In this document: positions 13,401 to 23,950 of the stretch, in pieces
Layout of the letters: each line of letters opens with the position of its first letter
Numbering within the stretch: position 1 is the first letter of the stretch
DNA from: Caprimulgus europaeus
Taxonomy: Eukaryota; Chordata; Aves; Caprimulgiformes; Caprimulgidae
Direction: 5' to 3'
Length of the DNA: 64,000 nt
Assembly (NCBI GenBank): GCA_907165065.1
Contig: OU015523.1
Location: 42,273,702 to 42,337,701, forward strand
The notes under the pieces: model-generated
Databases searched by the model: none
What the model saw: only the letters and a program-made list of their open reading frames with translations
What the model was told of the DNA's origin: nothing
Position numbers and translations under genes: made by a program

Positions 13401-14749
13401 GGCAATCACACTCGGACTGAGCCTGGAAATCCCACTGCAACTATTCAACACACACAAGAATCTGGCAGAAGACTTGCGGGGTTTCGTCTGAGGACTTTTG
13501 CCTCTTGAGCCGTATGAAGCTACGGCTGCCTCTGTGATAATTAATCTTCTATTCTCTTTTGTATGCTTGAATGTTAATGTATTTATTCTCTTTCATAAGC
13601 AACTTTGGCTGGCACATGAAACTAAGGAAAAAAGGGGGAATTGCTCATTCCCACAGCCCAGATAGTGAAGTGAAGTTGATGGGTGTTTTTGTGAGGGGGT
13701 GCAGTGAGTTCAAGGTCAGCTCTTAAATGTGAACACCTTATCAAAGAACGGGATCTCTGTCTGCTTCAAGGAGGTAAGTGTAAGGTGGCTCCCCCCTGGC
13801 CTCTTATCTTTTAAGCACCGCTTTGTAGTATTTGTTTTTATTCCTGTCAAATGGTTTATGAATTTTGGAGTCTTCAAACAGCAGAAAGTTAGCTCTTCTG
13901 TCAGTTTTGCCATTCTGCTTCCTCCACCCAAACCAGAAAATGTCGGTCTTACACCCAGAAGTGTAGGTGTCAGTCTGGTGGCAGCTCCTGGCCCACATGA
14001 GAGTCACCAGTCACTGCAGCTTTCAGGAGTAACCAGACCAGCTAAGTGACACTGAATGACTCCTCTATTGCCGAACAAGTCTCCTCCTGCTCTGCTACTC
14101 AGTGCAGAGCCCTGGTTTTGGTAGGAGTGCTGTGTGAATGGCTAGACCGCTTCTGCTGGAGATCATGGATCAGGGCACATGGGCTTCAGTGCAGCCCACC
14201 CTACAGCATGCCTGTAGCTGTCTGTGTTTGAGGACCAAGATGGAAAAGTGTCGATGTCTACAGATTTTCTTTTATGCTTTCCAAATCATCTTCTGGAGCA
14301 CTACATGCACCATGTAGTGAGTAATCTTCCTGCTATGCAAAGGACTGATCTCCTAGTGCCTCACACTTTTTACTATAACATCTGAAAACTCTGGAGATTT
14401 AGTCTCTAGTCTAGGAGATTAATCTCTGGAAGAAGAAAAAATTCTGGATTCTAGCAGGTCTATAACAGAATACCAGATACTGCTATTGCAACCTCCACAA
14501 AACATAACACACTTGCCATGACTGCTTAGCATCCTCTCCAAGACAGGTTCAGAGCCGCACCCAGACTGTGATATGGTCAGCTCTGGTCCCTGAGAGCTGG
14601 AAAGGCCCACAGTGGTATTTCTGATGCTGACTTCAGTTGCTACAAAGCGTTTGTCCAAAACCACTACTCTGAGGGTGTTATCTAAGAGCTAAAAGCAGAA
14701 AGGATATTGCATGCATTGCATGGCAAAAGAGATCTACCTCTTTTGGTAT
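10408..14749. other. non-coding DNA, no gene seen
   Basis: No recognisable gene or repeat element. Open frames reach only 106 codons (13729-14049, plus strand) and overlap others on the opposite strand, as expected of chance frames. Confidence 0.6.
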
Positions 14750-14805
14750 GAGCTTCCCTCATGCAAAAGCTCCCTCACAAAAGCTCCCTCACAAAAGATC
14801 CCTTT
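14750..14805. repeat. 14-bp minisatellite-like tandem repeat
   Basis: The unit CAAAAGCTCCCTCA is perfect at 14764-14777 and 14778-14791. It is flanked by degenerate units before (GAGCTTCCCTCATG) and after (CAAAAGATCCCTTT), giving about four units in total. It lies outside any recognised transposon. Confidence 0.8.
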
Positions 14806-15210
14806 CTAATATGCTCTGAACTCTAGCTTGAGTCTACAATTACCTGCCCAATGCAGTATCTCCCTGCCTATGTTAACATTCAGATTTTATCACAGTACCA
14901 CCATATGACAATGCTATGAACATTTACTCTAATTTTGTAGCAAAGAAAGAGCAAAAGTAATTTGCCACTTCAATAATATTTGTGAAGCATTCCTGAAAAA
15001 TGACAGGGAAACAAGAATAATTGGAGCTAATGGAGACAAAATTCCACAGTTATAAAGATATATACTTTAGAAAATTGATTTAGTGCTTCTAGCCAAAAGC
15101 AAAAAGGAGAGCACATGGCATCCAATCATTCACAACCTACTTATTGTGAGTCTTCCTGATTGAATTGTTATCAGTATAAATCAAGGAAGTAATTGATACC
15201 AATGGTGCTT

Positions 15211-17155
15211 CACAGAATCACACACAGAATCACAGAATGTTAGGGATTGGGAAGGGACCTCTAAAGACCATCTAGTCCAACACCCCTGCCAGAGCAGGTT
15301 CTTGTGTAGGTCACACAAGAAGGCATCCAGGCAGGTTTTGAATGTCTCCAGAGAAGGAGATTCCACAGCCTCTCTGGGCAGCCTGTTCCGGTGGCCTGTC
15401 ACTCTCACACTGAAAAAAAAATTTCCTTATGTTTACATGGAACCTCCTGCGCTCCAGCTTGCACCCACTGCCCCTTGTCCTACTTTTGGACTTCACTGAG
15501 AAGAGCCTGGCTCCATCCTCCTGACACTCACCCTTTCCATATTTATAAACATTAATGAGGTCACACCTCAGTCTCCTCCAAACTAAAGAGACCCAGCTCC
15601 CTCAGCCTTTCCTCATAAGGGAGATGCTCCACTCCCTTTAATCGTCTTTGTGGCTCTGCACTGGACTCTTTCAAGCAGTTCCCTGTCCTTCTTGAGCTGT
15701 GGGGCCCAGAACTGGACACAATATTCCAGATGTGGCCAAACCATGGCAGAGTAGAGGGGGAGGAGAACCTCTCTTAACCTACTAACCACACGCCTTCTAA
15801 TGCACCCCTGGATGCCCCTGGCCTTCTTGGCCACGAGGGCACACTTCTGGCTCATGGTCATCACCGAGGTCCATTTCCCCTACGTTGCTTTCCAAAAGCT
15901 CTGTCCCCAACTTATACTGGTACATGGTGTTGTTCTTTCTCAGATGTAAGACTCCATATTTGTCCTTGTTGTATTTCATTAAGTTTTTCTCTGCCCAGCT
16001 CTCCAGACTGATTAGGTCCCTCTGGATGGCAGCACAGCCTTCTGGTGTGTCAGCCACTCCTCCCAATTTTGTGTCATCAGCAAACTTGCTGACAGTGCAC
16101 TCTGTTCCCTCATCCAGGTCATTGATGAATATATTGAATAGTACTGGTCCCAGTACCGATCCCTGAGGGACTCCACTAGACACAGGTCTCCAACTAGACT
16201 CTGCCCCATTGACCACTTCTTTCAACCATTTCACAATCCACCTCACTACCCAATCATCCAGACCACGCTTCCCCAGTTTATCTTAGAGGATGCTGTGGGA
16301 GATGGTATCAAATGCTTTGCTGAAATCAAGATAAACCACATCCACTGCTCTACCATCATCTATCCACTTGGTTATGTGCTCATAAAAGATTGGTTGGTTG
16401 GTTAACCAAGGTTGGTTAAACATGGTTTCCCCTTTGGAAAACCATGTTGACTGCTCCTAAGGACCCTCTTATCCTTGATATGCCTAGAGATTGCACTGAG
16501 GATAAGTTGTTCCATCACCTTCCCAGGGATGGAGGTGAGGCTGACTGGTCTATAGTTACCTGGGTCCTCCTTCTTGCCCTTTTTGAAGACTGGAGTTTGC
16601 TTTCCTCCAGTCCTCAGGCACCTGTCCTGTTCCCCATGACTTATCAAAGTTGATGGAGAGTGTCTTAGCAATGACTTCAGCCAGCTCCCTCAGCACCCAT
16701 GGGTGCACTCCATCAGGACCCATGGATTTATGGATGTCTAGATTGCTTAATTGTTCCCTAACCCAGACCTTGTCAACCAAGGCAAACTCCTTCTTTATCC
16801 TGACTTCCTCTGGGGCCCCAGGGGTCCTGGGCTCCTGAGGACAGTCTCCAACAGTGCAGACAGAGACAAAGAGGGCATTCAGTAACTCCGCCTTCTTTGT
16901 ATTCTTGGTCACAAGAGCACCCACCCCATTCTGCACTGGGCCTACATTGCCTCTAGTTAGCTTTGTCTGCAGTGTATTTGAAGAAGCCCTTTTTGTTGTC
17001 CTTGACTTCTCTTACAAGGCTTAATTCCAAGGAAACTTTAGCTTTCCTAGTTGCTTCCCTACATCCTCTGACAACAATTTTGTATTCCTCCCAAGTGACC
17101 AGCCTCTCCTTCCATGCTATGTAGACCTTCTTTTTCTACTTGAGTTTGTTCACTG
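15211..17155 (-). mobile_element. CR1 LINE, about 1.95 kb, 5'-truncated
   Basis: This is the longest CR1 copy in the window. On the minus strand it runs from the endonuclease/RT linker at about 17155 through the reverse-transcriptase domain to the 3' UTR. It ends at 15211 with repeats of the complement of GATTCTGTG (CACAGAATCA on the plus strand). A full CR1 is about 4.5 kb, so ORF1 and the endonuclease half of ORF2 are missing, the usual result of incomplete target-primed reverse transcription. Near the 3' end the 'ggaagggacctctaaagacc' block places it in the same subfamily as the copy at 46.0 kb. The reading frame is broken several times, so the element cannot move by itself. Confidence 0.95.
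15613..17155 (-). pseudogene. CR1 ORF2 reverse transcriptase, disrupted
   Basis: Minus-strand translation gives the CR1-clade RT domain in pieces. A fragment with [17 protein letters not shown] lies at 16556-16936. [19 protein letters not shown] lies at 16402-16671. [20 protein letters not shown] and the catalytic FADDTKL are at 15797-16246, with FADD at 16073-16084. The thumb/connection part with [12 protein letters not shown] lies at 15613-15864. The fragments are in different frames, so frameshifts lie near 16.6 and 15.85 kb. A TAA interrupts the frame near 16.28 kb, and a small GGTT expansion lies near 16.39-16.42 kb. The two catalytic aspartates survive, but the protein is not expressible. 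Confidence 0.92.
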
Positions 17156-17825
17156 ATACAAAGTCAGTGTAAGATCAGAATCAGTTCAAAGATGTGGATT
17201 TGAGTTACCTTGCTGCATGCTACTTGGTAACACATACAATATTATCAAATGATTTTTAAATCTAACTGTGAGTTAAATCTATATAGCATGTGCAGCATTT
17301 TGCAGCTTTTGTATCAGGACTGGATAAACCAGAAAAGTTGCTTTAGTGTTTCTGTGAGAAAAAGAATCACACTTGTCAGGATATTAGTTTGTTTTCTTTT
17401 GGAAAGAGTATTATACATAGCATTTGCCAAGAATTCCTTGTCAATATATTATTTTTTTAAAAAAATGGAAAACACCACTGTGCTTGATTTCACAAGGAAA
17501 AGCTGAGTTTCTTGACACACAATAGAATCTTTGAAAATATTCAACGTAGACATTGGTGTTTAGGCATCTAATTAAGGCTTAAAACAGAATATAGTTTGGG
17601 AGCTTAACTAACACATGGCTAGTTGATATAACGTGTTGAATTCACTCTGCACTCTTCTCCGTCCAGGTTTTGCCAGTGGGTAGCAGAATGCATCATGCCA
17701 TTTCTGCAAAAGTTCTCTTGTAAGATGTCTAAATATAAATGTAGTTGCTTTATTTCTACATACTTGAACATTATGACTATTCTGCCTTTTTACCACTCTT
17801 CCTTAGTCTGGTTCCTTCTAAGCAT
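17156..17825. other. non-coding DNA, no gene seen
   Basis: AT-rich sequence between the CR1 copy and the microsatellite. There are open frames up to 85 codons on the plus strand, none with recognisable content. Confidence 0.55.
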
Positions 17826-17832
17826 TATATAC

Positions 17833-17926
<94 letters not shown>

Positions 17927-17954
17927 GTGTGTGTGTGTGTGTGTATATATATAT
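17826..17954. repeat. composite microsatellite (CATACA)n-(ATATAC)n-(TG)n-(TA)n
   Basis: Four adjoining simple-repeat blocks: about seven CATACA units (17832-17875), about eight ATATAC units (to 17923), a TG dinucleotide run (17925-17943) and a short TA run. The hexamers differ by single C/T changes, which suggests one tract that diversified by point mutation and then re-expanded. The AC-rich left part and GT-rich right part could fold into an imperfect hairpin. Open frames through the tract on both strands (HTHTHT, MYMYMY, CMCMCM) are artefacts. Confidence 0.97.
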
Positions 17955-19195
17955 GCTCACAATTTCATATTTAACCTGTGATCGTGAACTTAATTTATGT
18001 AACATATGGCTAAATTAGACAGCTATTTTCCAAGCAAGGCCTTCCATATGCTACAATGGCCAGAAGGTTGGTAATTCAAGCATTTTTTCATTACACTAAG
18101 GCATTCTGTCAGAATAGTTCTCCATCCTTTTACTGAAATTCCCTGAGGAGTAGCAAGCAGATTTATTGGATAATAATGGATATCATGACTGGTACCCCCT
18201 GAGCATTCCAAAGCTGACACACACAACAAATTTCCTCCACTTAGAAAAAGAAAACTGTTTTGCCTAAGCACATTCACTTTGTAAGTATGTATGAATTTAG
18301 GGCATGCCCTTGTCATCTTTTTGAGCAGGAGCAGAAAATGTAGAGCTTGGAATTCAGTAAGAAATTTTTGCATGTATATATTGCTTCTCCTATGGAGTTT
18401 TCAAAAAATGTGCTTGCCTTTGGTGATTTACAACAGCTTTATTTGTTGCCTTCTTCAAATGTCTCTCAGAAGTTATTTTGCTGTGTCATCCTTCTTGCAA
18501 GAGAAATACATCTTAAACTAAACATGCCTCACAGGGAGATTTGCCATCTCTGATGGCTTGTCTTCCACTGCCAGTGATAGTAAAAAACAATGAAAAGAAG
18601 CTGGGAAGGAAGACAGCTTTTTAGTCTTTTAACATTGAAAACACACTAAATTGGCTGTACAGGTTTAGGAGAACAAAGATTATTGAAGCAAAATTTATAT
18701 GAATCAGCTAAATGTGCATAATCCATACATTTTAAGGCAAGGCTTAGAAATAACTGCTGTAAGAAGTCAAGCTTTCAAATAAAACAAACTTCAGTGAGTA
18801 TACTGTTCTTAAGATGCAAATTTTTAAGGTTTCCACAGTCTCCAACTCAGTATTATGCCACTTTTGAAATTACAGTGTTAACTTGCATGAACAAGCACCA
18901 TTAGGAAAATATGCAGGAAAATGAAATAAAATTGCCTGGAGACAGACTGCAGTGACATCAGAAGTTCTTTGGGTTTTTGGGTTGTTTTTTTTGGGGGGGA
19001 GGGGAGGTGTTTTGCTTCTGAGAGATATTCTTCTTTTCCAAAAGTACAAGCTGGTTAGTAATAACATTGGAATATTCCATGGTCCTGATTAATCCCATTT
19101 TAATTTAAGGTGTTATGCTAGACTTTGAATTGAATCACTTGCTTTCCATCCATCCATCCATCTGTTTGGACTGCTTATGGTCAATGGAAAGGGGC
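17955..19195. other. non-coding DNA, no gene seen
   Basis: Apparently single-copy sequence. It contains a G-rich run near 18985-19010 and a four-unit CCAT repeat at 19146-19161. The longest frame is 116 codons (18023-18373, minus) and is featureless. Confidence 0.55.
19146..19161. repeat. (CCAT)4 tetranucleotide
   Basis: Four perfect CCAT units, too short to be notable by themselves. Confidence 0.8.
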
Positions 19196-19632
19196 CTACA
19201 GTTTGATAAACAGAAATAGCTCTTTAGTGTTGGAAACAAGATTTCCGCCAGAAAACTGTTCATCATCGTGCTGCAACTGTTCAGCTGGGCATGAGATGAT
19301 TAGACCTTCTGTTGCAGTGGTCTGACAGCCTTCTGTTGGGCTTGGTGGTCTCATAGTTGTGTCTGAGATCAGCAGGGCATTTGTCCGCTGGCCTACCTCA
19401 GTCTTAGATCTGCAAAATGTTATTTCATCTTCTGGACTATGGCACAATTCTGAGAATGGCAGATCATGATAGCTAGCAACGCAAAGTAGTGATCTCACTG
19501 TCGGGTACATCTTCACCATCAGTCTCTTGACATTAACCCAGGGTTCATTAAATGGTTGAGTGAATGACCTGTCAATCCTACACTCATTCATGGCAAGCCT
19601 ACTAACATATGCAAAGTTGTGCCCTTAGCTGA
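19196..19632 (-). other. unidentified open reading frame, about 145 codons
   Basis: On the minus strand a frame is open from a TAA at about 19634 to a TAG at 19196; the first ATG is at 19591 and gives 131 residues. The translation is balanced in composition. It contains the segments NEPWVNVKRLMVKMYPTVRS, CHSPEDEITFC and RPPSPTEGCQTT, and ends NTKELFLFIKL. I recognise no family. There is no clear splice acceptor, poly-A tract or Kozak context. It lies about 200 bp beyond the 3' side of a minus-strand LTR candidate, so it might be retroviral internal sequence, an exon, a processed pseudogene fragment or simply chance. I assign no function. Confidence 0.25.
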
Positions 19633-19911
19633 TGTGCAAGCACATCCTAAGCCTGTCCACATGGTCAAAATAAATAATCATGTCTCAGATGAAAGGCGGT
19701 AAGCGAAGAACTGAGAACTAGTGCTTTCCATACCTCCTCTCTGCTGTAGCTTGCTGCATGAGCATTCCTAGTTGTTGCATTAAAAGGACAGAGAGATTTG
19801 GCAGAAAATAAACCCCCTGGCATTCCAGCTTATCCTCAGATATCAGAGGGGCTGGGGGTGGCTGGTCTTAGATTCTGAGTGATGACCAATTTGGCACTAT
19901 CAGTCCAGTCA

Positions 19912-20145
19912 CGTTCAATATATTGAACTACCACAGCTCTGGATTCACCAATAGTGCAGCACCACGGTCCAATTGCATTCAGATGAACTAGCACGGCCAC
20001 TCGGTCGTGTTCATTGGAAACTCTCATGGCTGGATTCACTGATAGTGCAATGCACCTCCCGTCTTGTAATGTTTAAATGAACTTACACAGGCATGCTTGG
20101 TCATGTTCAATGAGGACTATCACAACTGGATTAATGAGTGGTGCT
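19912..20145 (-). repeat. 96-bp tandem repeat, about 2.4 units
   Basis: Three related blocks start with GTTCA at 19913, 20009 and 20105, a constant 96-bp period. Each carries a CTGGATTCAC/ATTAATG-type core followed by AGTGCAGC/AGTGCAATG/AGTGGTGCTG, then in the first two units an ACTCGGT/GCTTGGT end. The units have diverged clearly, so the duplication is old. It occupies the R/U5 side of the LTR candidate. A part-copy of the core in inverted orientation lies just to the left (19892-19908). Confidence 0.75.
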
Positions 20146-20640
20146 GTTTATTGAAGAAACAGAGAACAGATTCTTTTGGATTTTGTTCTATACTCTCTGC
20201 AAAAATGAGTGTAGGTACTCAAGAACATAAATCTACAAACACGTTAAGCTAAGAGAAAGAAAAACCACTCTATAGAGATTTCCTATGTTTCCTGGGGAAG
20301 GTTCAAATATCACCCAACAGGCATCCCTATGTGGGGGGAAGAGAGGCTCAGCCCATGAACTGGTCCCAGAAGTCACTGATGGTTTGTGATGGTACCCTTC
20401 TGGCTTGTTTGCGATGGTATCTTCCTAACATCCCTCCTCTCTTAGGCTATTTTATACTATTTTCTTAGTGTCAGGTGGAGCTTGAGAGACTCTAGTCATA
20501 CATACCTTTATTACAATTGGTGTAAAATTTCCTCACTTTGCTTTTAAAGGTATAGACTATAGGATATTTAGAGTGTGTGCTCAGTGAGGGGTGATCACAC
20601 CTTGGAGGTGGGCAGCTTTTGTGCTGGAGGTGTAGTTTAG

Positions 20641-20661
20641 CATTATAATGATATTATAATG
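20641..20661. repeat. inverted repeat, 9-bp arms
   Basis: CATTATAAT and its exact complement ATTATAATG are separated by three bases (GAT). It lies in what would be U3 of the LTR candidate. It may be a hairpin or simply AT-rich chance. Confidence 0.5.
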
Positions 20662-20757
20662 AGCAAAGTTCCACCTAGGACATGGTTTTGGCAAAACAAT
20701 GAGACACTGTTGGCTCAGGGTAGCAACCATGGAGCTTATCTCCTTAACCAGGAGATT

Positions 20758-20853
20758 CTATGGTTTAGTGTTGGACTTGGCAGTGCTAGGTTAATGGTTG
20801 GACGTGAGGGTCTTAAAGGTCTTTTCCAATCTAAATAGTTCTATGATTCTATA
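20758..20853 (+). mobile_element. CR1 LINE 3' tail
   Basis: A terminal CR1 3' UTR fragment: TGGTTTAGTGTTGGACTTGG, then GGTTAATGGTTGGAC, then CTTAAAGGTCTTTTCCAA, ending ATAGTTCTATGATTCTATAA. It belongs to the same subfamily as the copies ending at 28.4 kb and 45.1 kb. It abuts the LTR candidate on the left. Confidence 0.88.
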
Positions 20854-22719
20854 ATCAGTAAATGAACCTTAGTGTCAAGCAGCCTTTGAATATATCCCCT
20901 CACCTCAATATTCATCCTACTTTTCCTCTCAGTTTTGACAAGGAACTGTAGAGCATAAAATTATTATAGTCTGTGCATGCCTTCTCAGATTTTTTAAATT
21001 TCCATAATAAGATAACCATTTCTCCATTGTAGTAATTATCTGATTTTCCTCCATAGGCCATCAGTACTGATAGAGGACATCATTCTTAGCATTAGTACTT
21101 TTAAGCAATACCTAAACCATGTATTTCCATCAAGACTCAACTGCTGCAAATCCAATTCTTTTCCAAAATTCTGGAAACTTTAGAAGAGAAGCACAGTTCA
21201 ATAGATGGTCTAAAATCCATTTGTGCAATAGTAAACTGTATGGAAACTTTAAAATAAGAATAAATTAATGGCATTCAAAGGTAAATTTTTAAACAAAAAG
21301 TGGTATTAATCTATTCCTATGGTAATGAGCTCTGCATACAAGCAAGAATAATGGGTACAAAAGCACCTAAAGAATGAAAGTATATTTATCTCTATGTAAT
21401 ACAAATATAATAACTTGCACAATATGATTGATTAGAATGATGGAGCTCAGAGTGCATGTCTAATAGATGATGGATATACAAAATATGAAACTGAGAACAA
21501 TTTTCATGTTCATTTAACTTCTTTGTTAAAGTGTTTTAAATGACTATTAGAAACTAAATCAAGGAGAATTGTCAGGACTTAGTTGAGTGATGCTCACTCA
21601 ACACAGATTGTCTATCACTGAGCTACAGGTTATTTGTTGAACTAATGATCTAAAACATGAGCTAATAGAAAATAATATAAAACCAAAAGTGATCATAAAA
21701 GAAGCTGATAGCAGTATGACAGACAAATCACTCTGCGAGAACAAAAAAAGCATGACCTATGTGTATGGGGGATGCGGGAGCAGGGGGGAAAGGGTTTTGC
21801 CAGCACAATTTGTCATTGGATTTCTGTTTCTCACAGATATTCATAATTAATGGTAAGCCAGTTTCTGCTCCTTGAGTCTCCAAATGGCAAGTAAAACCTC
21901 AGATAAAATCAAACTCATGTTAAGTAGAATTGGATTTAGCCAATACAAATCAGACTGAAGAGGATATCATTACTGTTACTGTGTTCCCATTACAGTTAGT
22001 GATGCCACTGAAGCAGTAAAAGTGCCTGTAGGAGATAGCAGGCAGATAAACCAATGCAGAGAAAGCAATCGCTTCTCCAAGCCTCCTGTTGCCTGTCCCA
22101 AAAACCATCAGGCTGCTGCTATTGCTCCTCTTTCTCTATGTGCCTTTCCAAAGAGGCTGCCACGGCCACTCTTTGAAATGTAGGAATGATAGTGTTTTCC
22201 CTGGCATGGGAGAGAGGAAGGTAAGGGTCTCAGAAGCAGGCAGATAGAAACCATTTCTGTAACATGGTAAAGATTTTCCATTCCTTCTCAAGGCTGAGGT
22301 GAGGCACCACAGACTTGGAAATTTTTAGCAACCCAGAGTTGAGATTGAAGCAACATTGACCTTAATATGCAGTTCCAGACAGAAATTACTCAAGGCATAC
22401 TGCATATATTCATGTCATGAAAACTAAGCTAATGGCATCCGAGGAGACCTCAGATCTCTTCTTCCTTTATCTGAACCAGTTCTTGATAATCTAGATGAGC
22501 TCCTGCAAACAATAATACACGTAGGACACTTGCAAAGGACTGTGTTGAACAAGTTTTTAATACCTAATTGAGTAGATCAATTATCTTTTCTTGTTTGACC
22601 TTTTGTGATACAATTCCCTGTTTTGTCATGGATACTTTGTTTTTTCCATAAAATTCCTCAAAATTGATCATAAATCCTCCCTTTTTACCTGTTTGCGAAA
22701 AGAATAAAAGTGTCTGCTT
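20854..22719. other. non-coding DNA, no gene seen
   Basis: About 1.9 kb of AT-rich sequence with no open frame of 60 codons or more on either strand, unusually frame-poor for this window. No repeat family recognised. Confidence 0.6.
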
Positions 22720-23371
22720 TGTGGTAGTTTCACTGTGCTAGCCCTTGACTAGCAGCCAACACAGCCATTCACCCACTCCTCCTCACCCTCAGGAGACACG
22801 GGAGAGGATTGGGGGGCAAGGGTAAGGAGACTTGTAGGTTCAGATAAGAACAGTTTAATAATAGAAATAAAAGAAAACATAAAATAATACCAATATTAAA
22901 ATAGTAGTGATAATAATAACAGTTACAAAGTATGCCAATAAGTGATACCCAGTGCAACTGCTCACCACCCGCTGACCAAGCCTGGCTCGTTCCCAGATAA
23001 TGATCCCAGAGGAGCGACAATCTGAAACTGAAACCACAATCTCAGAAGAGCCCAAGCGAAAGCCAGAGAGAGCCAAAAGAGGAAGAGACCCTCACTGATA
23101 TACTGGACATGATGTGAAATGATGTGGAATATCCCATTGGCATATCCAAACATCAATTTAGATATTTTATTTAAATATTCCTCACCCCCTTAGATCCTGT
23201 GCTTGTAGACTGACAGAACACAAGGTCCTTCACCTCCAGCGACAAAAATGCAAACCCTGGTGTGTTATCAGTGTCTCTCTCATAACAAGTCCCAGGCTGA
23301 AAAGCAAAATGCAGCATTATTCTAGCTACTGAAAAAGAAACCCAGCTCTGTTCCAGCTGAAAAATAGGACA
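22720..23371 (-). mobile_element. solo LTR, common neoavian ERV family, diverged
   Basis: The plus strand shows the complement of the LTR. The left edge TGTGGTAGTTTCAC corresponds to the usual TGTCGTGGTTTAAC. It is followed by GATAAGAACAGTTTAATA, TGCTCACCACCCGCTGACCA and GTGGAATATCCCATTGG. The right edge AGCTGAAAAATAGGACA corresponds to AGCTGAAACCAGGACA. The transcribed orientation is minus: TATTAAACTGTTCTTA then supplies the poly-A signal region. The middle (about 23150-23300) is poorly conserved. Flanks CTGCTT (22714-22719) and CTGATT (23372-23377) look like a 6-bp target duplication with one mismatch. No internal viral sequence is attached, so it is a recombination-derived solo LTR. Confidence 0.8.
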
Positions 23372-23749
23372 CTGATTTTCTGGGAAAACAGCTCTAGAAA
23401 ACAACTTTTTTTGCGGGGATGGAGAGAAGTAAAACTAAATACTTCAATAGCTTTTGAACATCCTTTTCTTGCCTCTTACGCTTTAAATTTTCTTTTGGGA
23501 GTTTTTCAATCATGTTTATGTCATCGCATTTACAGGAATCTCAATAAAAATTGTAGTTTATAATTTGGTTTTCAAAGGCAATACTTTTCCAAACCCTCTC
23601 TATCAGATGGAGTTGTTAATTGGTAGAAAGGATAGACGTCAGAAGATTTCTCAAGGCATTTGACCTAATATTATTTGCTTAAAATAATAGCATTATATGA
23701 AATAAAATGTAACCCTTCATAAAGGGATTTTAAACTGACAGAATGATAT
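23372..23749. other. non-coding DNA, no gene seen
   Basis: Short AT-rich interval between the LTR and a decayed LINE-like stretch. Nothing recognised. Confidence 0.5.
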
Positions 23750-23950
23750 ATCTCCAATTACAGGATTAACTAAAAAGAATCACCATCTGGAAGGATTGTT
23801 ATCCATCAAATGACCCAGAGACCTGTTTTTAGCTCAGTGCTGTTTAATATTCTCAGCTATGACACAGAAGAATATACGAATCCTTGCTTGTACTGTTTTC
23901 AGATGGCACAAACCTTGGATTGGGAAAGAATTAGAGGCAGAAGTCAATTC
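23750..23950 (+). mobile_element. decayed CR1-like RT fragment (ancient)
   Basis: A frame at 23810-24013 reads SSVLFNILSYDTEEYTN, which resembles the CR1 RT motif around [18 protein letters not shown]. The DNA further on (TTTTCAGATGGCACAAACCTTGG) matches the FADDTKL region with substitutions. Upstream, TCACCATCTGGAAGG resembles the part just before the SGVPQG motif. The similarity is weak but collinear over about 150 bp, so I call an old, heavily mutated CR1 (or related LINE) copy. Chance similarity cannot be excluded without alignment. Confidence 0.45.

Larger units (their letters stand above)
19835..20732 (-). mobile_element. probable solo LTR of an endogenous retrovirus, old
   Basis: No coding sequence is present. 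On the minus strand the layout fits an LTR: a TATA-box-like TATAAAA (complement of 20450-20456), then about 300 bp downstream an AATAAA signal (complement of 20147-20152) in the context CAATAAACAGCACC, then a repeated downstream part with a 96-bp period (19912-20145). The plus-strand block GCAAAGTTCCACCTAGGACA near 20664 resembles avian LTR sequence as I recall it. The octamer AGCTTATC occurs at both flanks (19827-19834 and 20733-20740) and may be the target duplication. The ends do not show a clean TG...CA, so boundaries and class (ERVL-like?) are uncertain. Confidence 0.5.

Noticed and set aside
17695..18018. Frames of 71-107 codons with HTHTHT, IHIHIH or MYMYMY runs
   Set aside because: They cross the composite microsatellite, and the flanking parts have no gene features.
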